Part shown: positions 1 through 5,963 of the stretch, in pieces
How positions within the stretch are numbered: the first letter of the stretch is position 1
How the letters are laid out: each line of letters opens with the position of its first letter
Assembly: GCA_027001895.1 (NCBI GenBank)
Contig: JALTLP010000310.1
Coordinates: 1 to 10,889, forward strand
Direction: 5' to 3'
DNA: 10,889 nt
DNA from: Chromatiales bacterium
Lineage (GTDB): Bacteria > Pseudomonadota > Gammaproteobacteria > UBA6429 > Thiohalophilaceae
Notes under the pieces: generated by a model
Told to the model about the DNA's origin: nothing
The model's input: only the letters and a program-made list of their open reading frames with translations
The model's database searches: none
Translations under genes and position numbers: made by a program

Positions 1-2
1 TA

Positions 3-617
3 AGAACAAAAAGTGGTACACAGGGCTGGGTTGCGGCAAATTTTCTGGTGAAGAACAAACCTGCAACTAAAGAGTATGATAATTTATTTGCCCAGTATCA
101 GAAAACAGTAGAAACATTAAAAGTTGTTAACGAGCGTTTAACAAAAAAAGAACGTGAGTTGCAAATAAAACGCGATCAACTTTCTAATGCAACCACGACA
201 ATAAAAGAATTAAAAAAGAAAAAGGCAGAGAAAACGGATTCTGCAAAAGTCAATGGAAGTGTTGTCGATGAAGCAGAGCTGCAAAAAGCGCATCAGGAAA
301 TAAAACGTCTTAAGACAAAACTGTTATCACTGGAACAACAGGCAAAAGATAGTAAAGACAGTGACCCGGATAGTATGCAGGCAAAATTAATCAAGGCTCA
401 ACAGGAAAACACCCTGATGCGTAACAGTATCGAAATGGCAATGGCTAACCTCGAAGGAAAGCGCGTTCCAACCGCTGAAGAACTGGCAGGTATACGTGCC
501 AGCTTTCCGGCATGGTACTGGGGTTTAACGATAGTAATGATTATTCTTGGCGTTATTGGTGGCGTTGTATGGAATGATTACAGAAATCGTAGAAGACATG
601 GTGGTTTCAGGCTTTAG
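3..617 (+). CDS. SH3-domain/coiled-coil membrane protein, YgiM-like (TIGR04211 type), 5' partial
   Basis: The reading frame is open to the left edge, so the GTG at 48 is probably internal and not the true start. The first residues (Gly-Trp-Val-Ala-Ala-Asn-Phe-Leu, about 24-47) look like the last strand of a bacterial SH3 domain. A long Lys/Glu/Gln-rich coiled coil follows, from about 60 to 460. Near the C-terminus is one hydrophobic helix (WYWGLTIVMIILGVIGG, about 511-563), then a basic tail with RNRRR. The order SH3, coiled coil, C-terminal membrane helix, short basic tail is that of E. coli YgiM and the TIGR04211 SH3 proteins, thought to sit in the inner membrane with the SH3 domain in the periplasm. 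The precise role of the family is not established. The SH3 core and signal peptide lie outside the window. No clear terminator follows. The family call rests on architecture and a short SH3 remnant. Confidence 0.72.
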   Translation, partial: RTKSGTQGWVAANFLVKNKPATKEYDNLFAQYQKTVETLKVVNERLTKKERELQIKRDQLSNATTTIKELKKKKAEKTDSAKVNGSVVDEAELQKAHQEIKRLKTKLLSLEQQAKDSKDSDPDSMQAKLIKAQQENTLMRNSIEMAMANLEGKRVPTAEELAGIRASFPAWYWGLTIVMIILGVIGGVVWNDYRNRRRHGGFRL

Positions 618-867
618 AACAGAAAATAGTTCATCTGATTATTATGCTAAATAATATTGTTTTGTACATACCGGTGTGCAATTAAATTTTTAACATTGTT
701 TATTTTTTGCTCAAGTTTTTATCAGCCAGTTTGAGATTTAAAAAACATATCTGTAGAATGATAGTCAACAATAATAACTATTTGTATTAATACTTCCCCC
801 CTCTTAATTAATTCAAATAATTTTAATTCACTATTGATACTGTGTGTATTTTAAAACGGAGAGGAAA
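618..867. other. AT-rich intergenic region
   Basis: This 250-base stretch between the SH3 protein and the secreted protein is strongly AT-rich, with a short C run near 797. I see no convincing hairpin terminator, and no promoter with both boxes well matched. Weak hexamers such as TTGATA near 834 lie too close to the start at 868 to be persuasive. It presumably carries the promoter of the gene at 868, but I cannot place it. Confidence 0.4.
858..864 (+). promoter_or_regulatory. Ribosome binding site deciding the start at 868
   Basis: GGAGAGG lies a few bases ahead of ATG 868. The alternative in-frame GTG at 844 would put this site inside the gene and add eight charged residues before the signal peptide. 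The site therefore favours 868. Confidence 0.8.
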
Positions 868-1686
868 ATGAATAAATTAAAATTTTTATTAGTAACGGCT
901 GCGAGTTTATTGGCGATGTCAAACACGATGGCAGCCGGACTGGCTCAGGAAGTTGATGGTTTGCTGGTAACGACAGAGTCATTAAATAATACGGTAGACA
1001 CAAATACTTCATCAATTTCAAATATTAATAAAGATATATTATATCTTTACAATAAACTGAATAGTATTCCAGTACCTGATGTTTATGATTATAAAAATTT
1101 TGCAGGTAAAGTTTCTTCAAAAACATATAAGCTACAGGGATTTAGTGGTTGTGGTGATACGGAAATAAGAACGATTAGTCGCACTGTAAATGGTACTACG
1201 ACTAATTTACATGTAAATCGGGTTCGAACTCTTGCTGGTAGTATTTGCCAGAATAAAGGTTTTAACTATGAAGAAACAGAAAATACCCAAAAACTTATCA
1301 ATAAGGAAAACCTCAGTTTCGGCGGTAGTATTAAGTCAGTTGATATTTTAGGAAAACCGATTGCGTTACTAACTTCTGCAATGACTCAGGGGAGTAGTTT
1401 TGGAAATGCTACCGGTATTAAACGACTTGATGTTGCGACTGGAATCAAAACTTTAATTAGTGTTTTTGCCAATACAACAACGGCTGTAGCGATTGAAGAT
1501 GTAACAGTTCCGGCCGGTACTTTTACGGGTTGCCTGAAAGTGCATACGGTAAGGAACTCCGGTGCAATTGGTCGGTTTGATCGTTACTCCTGGTATTGTC
1601 CTGGTTTAGGAGAAGTAAAGCGTACTCAAATTGACCCGGTAACTCTGGAATACCGTTTCTGGAAAATGACAAGTTATACTCCATAA
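868..1686 (+). CDS. Secreted protein of unknown function with VPAGTF motif
   Basis: From ATG 868 the product has 272 residues. Residues 1-23 form a typical signal peptide (MNKLKFLLVTAASLLAMSNT, with cleavage likely after Met-Ala-Ala). A short helical stretch rich in Asn, Thr and Ser follows (about 24-65) and may be a small coiled coil. The rest looks like a beta-rich domain with four cysteines at 95, 127, 222 and 244, which could form two disulfides in the periplasm or outside the cell. Near the C-terminus, VPAGTF (214-219), then Cys-Leu-Lys-Val, then Tyr-Cys-Pro-Gly-Leu-Gly-Glu-Val-Lys, resembles a pattern (VPAGTF...CLKV...W-APGVG-VK) common in uncharacterised secreted bacterial proteins. 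In this copy the usual Ala before Pro-Gly is a Cys. It is probably a single-gene unit, because a strong terminator follows and an AT-rich gap precedes. I cannot name a function. Confidence 0.75.
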   Translation: MNKLKFLLVTAASLLAMSNTMAAGLAQEVDGLLVTTESLNNTVDTNTSSISNINKDILYLYNKLNSIPVPDVYDYKNFAGKVSSKTYKLQGFSGCGDTEIRTISRTVNGTTTNLHVNRVRTLAGSICQNKGFNYEETENTQKLINKENLSFGGSIKSVDILGKPIALLTSAMTQGSSFGNATGIKRLDVATGIKTLISVFANTTTAVAIEDVTVPAGTFTGCLKVHTVRNSGAIGRFDRYSWYCPGLGEVKRTQIDPVTLEYRFWKMTSYTP

Positions 1687-1708
1687 TTTGTAGCAGGTAT
1701 TCACCTTT

Positions 1709-1744
1709 AAAACCCGATGTTTGAAAAAACATCGGGTTTTTTTT
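1709..1744 (+). terminator. Strong intrinsic terminator
   Basis: A perfect hairpin with the arms CCCGATGTTT (1713-1722) and AAACATCGGG (1727-1736) closes on a GAAA tetraloop. The stem extends through AAAA/TTTT and ends in eight T residues (1737-1744). It ends the gene at 868-1686 and insulates ubiD. The A-run on the 5' side may let it work on the minus strand too. Confidence 0.93.
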
Positions 1745-1780
1745 GGCTTTTATGTCGGTAGCTTTGTAAACTAACGAAAT

Positions 1781-3256
1781 ATGAAATACAAAGATCTCAG
1801 AGACTTTATAAACCTGCTGGAAAAGCGTGGTGAATTAAAACGTATTACAAAGCAAGTCGATCCTTATCTGGAAATGACCGAAATTTGCGACCGTACTTTA
1901 CGCGCAGCCGGGCCTGCCCTGTTGTTTGAAAATGTTAAAGGCTCCAACGTGCCAGTACTGGGTAATTTATTTGGTACCGCGGAGCGGGTGGCACTGGGCA
2001 TGGGCGAAGAATCTGTAGAAGCTTTGCGTGAAGTGGGCAAGGTATTGGCCATGTTAAAAGAGCCGGAACCGCCAAAGGGTATGAAAGACGCCTGGGAAAA
2101 ATTGCCGGTGTTTAAACAGGTGCTTAACATGGCGCCGAAGGAAATAAAAAAAGCAGCCTGTCAGCAGCATGTTGTTGAAGGCGATAAAGTTGATTTGGGC
2201 AATATTCCCATTCAAACCTGTTGGCCGGGTGATGTTGCGCCTTTGATAACCTGGGCGCTGGTTGTGACTAAAGGGCCAAACAAAGAACGGCAAAATCTGG
2301 GCATATATCGGCAGCAGGTTATTGGAAAAAATAAGGTTATTATGCGCTGGTTATCACATCGTGGTGGCGCACTGGATTTTAAAGAGTGGCAGGAAAAACA
2401 CCCAGGTGAACCTTTCCCGGTTGCGGTTGCTCTGGGTGCCGATCCGGCCACTATACTGGGTGCGGTTACGCCCGTACCCGACAATTTATCCGAATACGCC
2501 TTTGCTGGTTTGTTGCGTGGTAGCAAAACAGAAGTAACCAAATGCATTGGCAGTGACTTGCAAGTACCGGCTTCGGCAGAATACGTACTGGAAGGATTTA
2601 TTTACCCGGATGAAATGGCTGATGAAGGGCCTTTTGGTGATCACACCGGTTATTATAACGAAGTTGATCAGTTCCCGGTTTTTACGATTGAACGTATCAC
2701 CCACCGTAGCGATCCCATTTACCACAGTACCTATACCGGGCGGCCGCCGGATGAGCCGGCAATTTTAGGCGTTGCCTTGAACGAAGTGTTTGTCCCCATT
2801 TTGCAAAAACAGTTTCCAGAAATAGTGGACTTTTATTTACCCCCAGAAGGTTGCTCTTACCGGGTGGCGGTAGTAAGCATGAAAAAACAATATGCCGGAC
2901 ATGCCAAGCGGGTAATGATGGGTGTCTGGTCTTTTTTACGACAGTTTATGTACACCAAGTTTGTGATTGTTACCGATGATGATGTCAATGTCCGTGACTG
3001 GCAGGATGTTATCTGGGCAATGACGACGCGAATGGATCCGGCACGCGATACAACCATCGTAGAAAATACACCGATTGATTACCTTGATTTTGCCTCACCG
3101 GTTTCCGGGCTTGGCAGCAAGATGGGTATGGATGCAACCAACAAGTGGCCGGGTGAAACAACACGCGAGTGGGGCACACCGATAGTCATGGATGAATCGG
3201 TCAAGCAGCATGTTGATGACATCTGGGAGGAACTGGCTATTTTTGCAAAAGACTAA
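1781..3256 (+). CDS. ubiD: 4-hydroxy-3-polyprenylbenzoate decarboxylase UbiD
   Basis: The product has 491 residues (E. coli UbiD has 497) and resembles the E. coli enzyme from end to end. It decarboxylates 4-hydroxy-3-polyprenylbenzoate in ubiquinone synthesis, using prenylated FMN made by UbiX and a divalent metal. Expected residues are in place: Asn172 in NLGIYRQQ and Glu238 in SEYAFAG as metal ligands, Arg177 and the RWLSHRGGAL segment for the cofactor, and Glu282 and Asp287 in EGPFGDHTGYY, where Asp287 matches the annotated proton donor. The C-terminal stretch with NTPIDYLDFASPVSGLGSKM is also typical. ATG 1781 gives the family N-terminus MKYKDLRDF, although the Shine-Dalgarno is weak. 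Only 36 bases separate it from the upstream terminator, so its promoter must be very close; TTGGCT (1743-1748) with TGTAAA (1765-1770) is a weak candidate. ubiX and other ubi genes are not in this window. Confidence 0.98.
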   Translation: MKYKDLRDFINLLEKRGELKRITKQVDPYLEMTEICDRTLRAAGPALLFENVKGSNVPVLGNLFGTAERVALGMGEESVEALREVGKVLAMLKEPEPPKGMKDAWEKLPVFKQVLNMAPKEIKKAACQQHVVEGDKVDLGNIPIQTCWPGDVAPLITWALVVTKGPNKERQNLGIYRQQVIGKNKVIMRWLSHRGGALDFKEWQEKHPGEPFPVAVALGADPATILGAVTPVPDNLSEYAFAGLLRGSKTEVTKCIGSDLQVPASAEYVLEGFIYPDEMADEGPFGDHTGYYNEVDQFPVFTIERITHRSDPIYHSTYTGRPPDEPAILGVALNEVFVPILQKQFPEIVDFYLPPEGCSYRVAVVSMKKQYAGHAKRVMMGVWSFLRQFMYTKFVIVTDDDVNVRDWQDVIWAMTTRMDPARDTTIVENTPIDYLDFASPVSGLGSKMGMDATNKWPGETTREWGTPIVMDESVKQHVDDIWEELAIFAKD

Positions 3257-3275
3257 ACGCTATTTGATATACCTT

Positions 3276-3303
3276 TAAGTATAAGCATCTATACTTAGTT
3301 TTT
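3276..3303 (+). terminator. Possible weak terminator or operator dyad after ubiD
   Basis: The perfect 8-bp arms TAAGTATA (3276-3283) and TATACTTA (3290-3297) enclose a 6-base loop and are followed by G and five T. It lies 20 bases after the ubiD stop. The stem is nearly all A/T, so it would be weak as a terminator. It could equally be an operator ahead of the carbonic anhydrase gene. Confidence 0.45.
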
Positions 3304-3325
3304 AGTGATGTATAGGTTATATTCT

Positions 3326-3331
3326 GAAGGA
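3326..3331 (+). promoter_or_regulatory. Ribosome binding site deciding the start at 3338
   Basis: GAAGGA stands six bases before ATG 3338. Starts at GTG 3305 or ATG 3308 are possible in frame, but they would add a charged segment ahead of the signal peptide and have no comparable site upstream. Confidence 0.75.
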
Positions 3332-3337
3332 AAATCA

Positions 3338-4087
3338 ATGAAGCAAGCCCTGAAATTATGCGGTATTTTAGTTAGCCTGTTTACAACAACAATTGTAATA
3401 GCAAGTGGTGTAGCTCACTGGGGTTACGAAGGACACGAAGGCCCCGAACATTGGGGCGAATTAACGCATGACTACCACATGTGTAAGGAGGGTAAAAAAC
3501 AGTCTCCGATTGATATTAGCAATACAAAGCTTACGAATCTGGATAAGATATCCTTTCGCTACACTAGCGAGCCGAGAGAGATTTTAAATAACGGCCATAC
3601 CATCCAGGTCAATATGAAACCCGGCAGCAGGCTCAAAGTTGCGGGTAAAACCTACAGGCTATTGCAGTTTCATTTCCATGCCCCTTCGGAACACACCTTT
3701 AATGGCAAGCCTGCCGATATGGTTGCACACTTTGTGCATCAGGCCGATGATGGCCAGCTTGGTGTTATTGGCTTATTGTTCAGAATAACCCGAGGTAAGT
3801 CGAACGCAACACTTGCCCGGCTCTGGAAGTACCTGCCAAAAAGGGCCGGCGAGAAAAAAGTCATTGCTTCGGGTATTACCGTCGCAAAGCTACTACCAAA
3901 AAATACGACCTACTATCATTATTCGGGTTCATTGACCACACCACCGTGTAGCGAAGATGTTAACTGGATGATTTTGCAAAACTTCGTTGAAGTATCTGCG
4001 CAACAAATTGCGGCTTTTAGTAACATCATTCACCACAATGTCAGGCCGGTACAAGCACTTAACGGTCGAGAAGTAGAGGCTAACTAG
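3338..4087 (+). CDS. Periplasmic alpha-class carbonic anhydrase
   Basis: The 249-residue product begins with a signal peptide (about 1-23, with the hydrophobic run GILVSLFTTTIVIA and cleavage near ASG). The mature part is a full alpha-carbonic anhydrase: HWGYEGHEGPEHWGEL, then QSPIDI, then FHFHAPSEH and AHFVH, then GSLTTPPCSEDVNW. The zinc ligands are His112, His114 and His131. The 17-residue gap before the third histidine matches short bacterial alpha enzymes. The Glu in SEH and the Thr in SLTTPPC correspond to the gate residues. Cys49 and Cys204 match the usual disulfide. It interconverts CO2 and bicarbonate in the periplasm, for pH control or supply of inorganic carbon. It follows ubiD by 81 bases, across the dyad at 3276-3303, and may be transcribed separately. 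No carboxysome or bicarbonate transport gene is nearby, so its link to carbon fixation is open. Confidence 0.97.
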   Translation: MKQALKLCGILVSLFTTTIVIASGVAHWGYEGHEGPEHWGELTHDYHMCKEGKKQSPIDISNTKLTNLDKISFRYTSEPREILNNGHTIQVNMKPGSRLKVAGKTYRLLQFHFHAPSEHTFNGKPADMVAHFVHQADDGQLGVIGLLFRITRGKSNATLARLWKYLPKRAGEKKVIASGITVAKLLPKNTTYYHYSGSLTTPPCSEDVNWMILQNFVEVSAQQIAAFSNIIHHNVRPVQALNGREVEAN

Positions 4088-4100
4088 GGACGGCCTGACA
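4039..4100 (+). repeat. 10-bp inverted repeat spanning the carbonic anhydrase stop
   Basis: TGTCAGGCCG (4039-4048) and CGGCCTGACA (4091-4100) are perfect complements, separated by 42 bases that include the stop codon at 4085-4087. There is no T-run behind it, so it is not a standard terminator. It could form an mRNA stem protecting the 3' end, or be chance. Confidence 0.5.
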
Positions 4101-4408
4101 GCAGGATTTGCCCATTTAGCTAATATTGTCTGTACTATTTTTAACCAATCATTGACATAGAATTGAACAGTTCGCATTTTGAGAAATTTCCGCTTTTAAA
4201 TATGGTTTTTATAGGAGTATAATCGGTTCAAAACGATGTTATGGAATAACTAAGCCTGTTGTCGCATGGATGGCGTTTATTCAACCTGAATCAGGTCAGA
4301 CTTTAATTTAAACCCGCTTATGTTTATTAAAGTCTTCTCAGCATAAAAGCATTTTAAGTCCATCCAGCTAAGACAATCGGTTTTACTCACATTTAAGGGG
4401 GTAGGATT
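4088..4408. other. Intergenic region and long leader before the first pseudopilin
   Basis: This 321-base gap starts with the right arm of the 10-bp inverted repeat. It then carries a candidate sigma-70 promoter (4195-4223) and about 180 bases of possible untranslated leader. The leader has no ORF with a convincing start and I recognise no known riboswitch. The ribosome binding site AAGGGGG (4395-4401) is strong. No sigma-54 site of the TGGCAC-N5-TTGC type is visible. Confidence 0.5.
4195..4223 (+). promoter_or_regulatory. Candidate sigma-70 promoter for the first pseudopilin
   Basis: TTTAAA (4195-4200), a 17-base spacer, and a perfect TATAAT (4218-4223). Transcription would start near 4230 and leave a leader of about 180 bases before ATG 4409. 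The -35 box is imperfect, and the assignment rests on the -10 match and spacing. A second, weaker option is TTGACA at 4152-4157 with CATTTT at 4175-4180. Confidence 0.5.
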
Positions 4409-5536
4409 ATGCGTCTTACTAAAGGTTTTACACTTCTAGAACTAGTCATTGTTATGGTTGTTATTGCCATTGTTAGCAGTATTGCTCTGACAGCAGCTAG
4501 TGCATTTTTGCAGGACAACCGCCTGGCAACAGCCAATAACGATTTAATTGCGGCGATAAGTTATACGCGTACCGAAGCAGTAACGCGCGGGCAGCATGTT
4601 TCAATTTGTGCCAGCAACGACCGAAAAACTTGCACCAATACCCCCTGGGAACTGGGCTGGTTGGTATTTACAGACGAAAAAAATGCCGGGGTTGTCGATG
4701 CCAATGAAACTATTTTAAGGTCTCATGGTGAGGTGGGTATTGATATTTCCGTCTCAGCGGGAAGTCCTTACCTGCAATTTAAATCAGCGGGTACCGTTGC
4801 TTACGCATGCCCGGACTGTTTTGATGCAACGGGCACAAGTTTCCGCGAGCTGGCATTAACCGCATTTAAAAACTTATTACCTGTTAACAATGCGATGGCG
4901 AGTACCGAATCGATGAGTAGTGATTCTGGTTCAAATGACGCGTCAACGTCAGGCAGCGATACAGACAGTATGGACTCGGCCGATTCGGGGCAATCGGGTG
5001 CATCCGGTAGCGAGGGAACCTCGGGGCTTTCAGGTTCATCGGGCTCATCCGGTTCTGGTACAGGCTCGGGTTCATCCGCTGCTAAGGGTCCAAACTCAGG
5101 CCAGCCATTTGTAACGTGTTTTGCCCCACCCTCTCAGGCTAAAGGGGGTTCAACAAACACTAGTTCCAATGGTAACTCAGGTTCTAATGGAGGTTCCGGT
5201 AGCTCTGGTTCAGGCAGTTCTGGCAGCCGTTCAGGTTCATCTGGCTCAGAAGGCAGTTCAGGAGCCGATGGTTCCGACACAGACTCATCGTCTGATAGCG
5301 CGCTTAATCAGCGGCAGTTTATTGATATTGCGCGGGATGTACTGGCCGCACTTTCCCCTGTTTCATCAGTTCATGCTGCAGCGCCACAGGCGAATTGTGA
5401 TTTTGGTTCTGGCAGCTCGGCTCTTCCAGATAGTACCTTTCTGATATGTGATAGCACCCGAAATGGTGAAAAAGGCAAGCTTATCTCCGTTGCCAAGGTT
5501 GGTCGAGTAACGCGAAATATCGCCATTTGTAACTAA
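4409..5536 (+). CDS. FimT/GspH-type pseudopilin with long Ser/Gly-rich insertions (paralogue 1)
   Basis: The 375-residue product begins MRLTKG/FTLLELVIVMVVIAIV, a short type III prepilin leader cleaved after Gly6, with Glu at position 5 of the mature form and a hydrophobic helix to about residue 35. Residues 40-135 match the FimT/GspH minor pseudopilin domain, including TRTEAVTRG and WELGWLVFTDEKNAG. The usual last strands (STFLICDSTRNGEKGKLISVAKVGRVTR) appear only at about 341-370. Between them lie roughly 200 residues: a CPDCF pair, a short helix ending LLPVNNAMA, a Ser/Gly/Asp tract (about 165-230), CFAPPSQAK, a second Ser/Gly tract (about 246-298), and a helix ending LSPVSSVHA. Family members are usually about 160-200 residues. 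Cysteines are at 67, 75, 134, 137, 237, 330, 347 and 374. The likely role is a minor component of a type IV pilus or type II secretion pseudopilus, but no assembly gene is nearby. ATG 4409 has a strong ribosome site. Confidence 0.88.
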   Translation: MRLTKGFTLLELVIVMVVIAIVSSIALTAASAFLQDNRLATANNDLIAAISYTRTEAVTRGQHVSICASNDRKTCTNTPWELGWLVFTDEKNAGVVDANETILRSHGEVGIDISVSAGSPYLQFKSAGTVAYACPDCFDATGTSFRELALTAFKNLLPVNNAMASTESMSSDSGSNDASTSGSDTDSMDSADSGQSGASGSEGTSGLSGSSGSSGSGTGSGSSAAKGPNSGQPFVTCFAPPSQAKGGSTNTSSNGNSGSNGGSGSSGSGSSGSRSGSSGSEGSSGADGSDTDSSSDSALNQRQFIDIARDVLAALSPVSSVHAAAPQANCDFGSGSSALPDSTFLICDSTRNGEKGKLISVAKVGRVTRNIAICN

Positions 5537-5560
5537 AATCCCTGCTGTATTCTTAAAAAA

Positions 5561-5614
5561 CCATAGATAGATGCCTAACTGCTTAATTTTTAAGTAGTTT
5601 TAGGCACTCTATGG
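5561..5614 (+). terminator. Large imperfect hairpin downstream of the first pseudopilin
   Basis: Three paired segments nest around a TTT loop: CCATAG/CTATGG outside, TGCCTAA/TTAGGCA in the middle, and CTTAA/TTAAG next to the loop, with small bulges between. It begins 25 bases after the stop at 5536. There is no T-run after the stem, so intrinsic termination is uncertain. It may instead stabilise the mRNA 3' end. Confidence 0.5.
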
Positions 5615-5709
5615 GTTAACCCGTTCGAATTATATATAAATTCCCATATTTAGCTTATCTTTAACTTGCAAGGTAAGAAAATTAGGTGAGTTAATTTTGT
5701 AAGAAGTGT

Positions 5710-5732
5710 TCACATAAAATTTTTTTATGTGA
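5710..5732 (+). repeat. 10-bp hairpin, TCACATAAAA/TTTTATGTGA
   Basis: Perfect 10-bp inverted arms (5710-5719 and 5723-5732) with a TTT loop. It is upstream of the CRP-like site and about 200 bases before the second pseudopilin promoter. It could be a DNA-binding dyad or an RNA hairpin. No T-run follows. Confidence 0.5.
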
Positions 5733-5865
5733 GAACAGTTGAAATTATTACAAAATACGCTTTTTTAAAGCTGATTTTAGATAAATCATAATTAAAAGAA
5801 GCGATTAGAGCAACTGTTGATTGGGGTGTCAAAATTATAACACATTGATTTCCTTTGTTTTATTA

Positions 5866-5881
5866 TGTGATGTGTTTCACG
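5866..5881 (+). promoter_or_regulatory. CRP/Vfr-like binding site
   Basis: TGTGA-N6-TCACG matches the CRP consensus TGTGA-N6-TCACA at nine of ten positions. It sits directly upstream of the promoter of the second pseudopilin. The centre would lie near -48 relative to the predicted start, which is not the usual -41.5 or -61.5, so activation from here is uncertain. Vfr, a CRP relative, controls pilus genes in Pseudomonas, which makes the placement plausible. Confidence 0.5.
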
Positions 5882-5886
5882 TTTTC

Positions 5887-5915
5887 TTGACTGATTAAAA
5901 ATTAGTCACTAAAAT
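5887..5915 (+). promoter_or_regulatory. Sigma-70 promoter for the second pseudopilin
   Basis: TTGACT (5887-5892), a 17-base spacer, and TAAAAT (5910-5915) each match the consensus at five of six positions. Transcription would begin near 5922, giving a leader of about 42 bases before ATG 5964. The spacer contains an imperfect dyad, GACTGATT/AATTAGTC, which could serve a repressor. Confidence 0.65.
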
Positions 5916-5963
5916 TGGTTCACTAGTAGTTAGAAGTTAGTTGTGTAAGCAGGAGACAAGCAA

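Larger units (their letters stand above)
5537..5963. other. Structured intergenic region between the two pseudopilins
   Basis: This 427-base AT-rich gap has no convincing gene. It holds, in order: a 54-base imperfect palindrome (5561-5614), an overlapping GGGTTAACCC palindrome (5613-5622), a 10-bp hairpin (5710-5732), a longer-range inverted repeat AACAGTTG (5734-5741) / CAACTGTT (5811-5818), a CRP-like site (5866-5881), and a good promoter (5887-5915) for the second pseudopilin. Confidence 0.6.

Noticed and set aside
1523..3057. Several minus- and plus-strand open frames of 60-110 codons overlapping ubiD and the secreted protein.
   Set aside because: All are shadows of well-supported genes, without ribosome sites or recognisable motifs.
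4230..4408. A c-di-GMP (GEMM-type) riboswitch in the leader of the first pseudopilin.
   Set aside because: I looked for the conserved core elements and did not find them; only unspecific short pairings are present.
4920..5444. Open frames in other frames across the Ser/Gly region of the first pseudopilin.
   Set aside because: They arise because the repetitive Ser/Gly codons avoid stops in other frames. They have no ribosome site and no sensible protein features.
5710..5732. The TCACATAAAA/TTTTATGTGA hairpin as an intrinsic terminator.
   Set aside because: The T-run is in the stem and loop, not after it, and the stem is too AT-rich.
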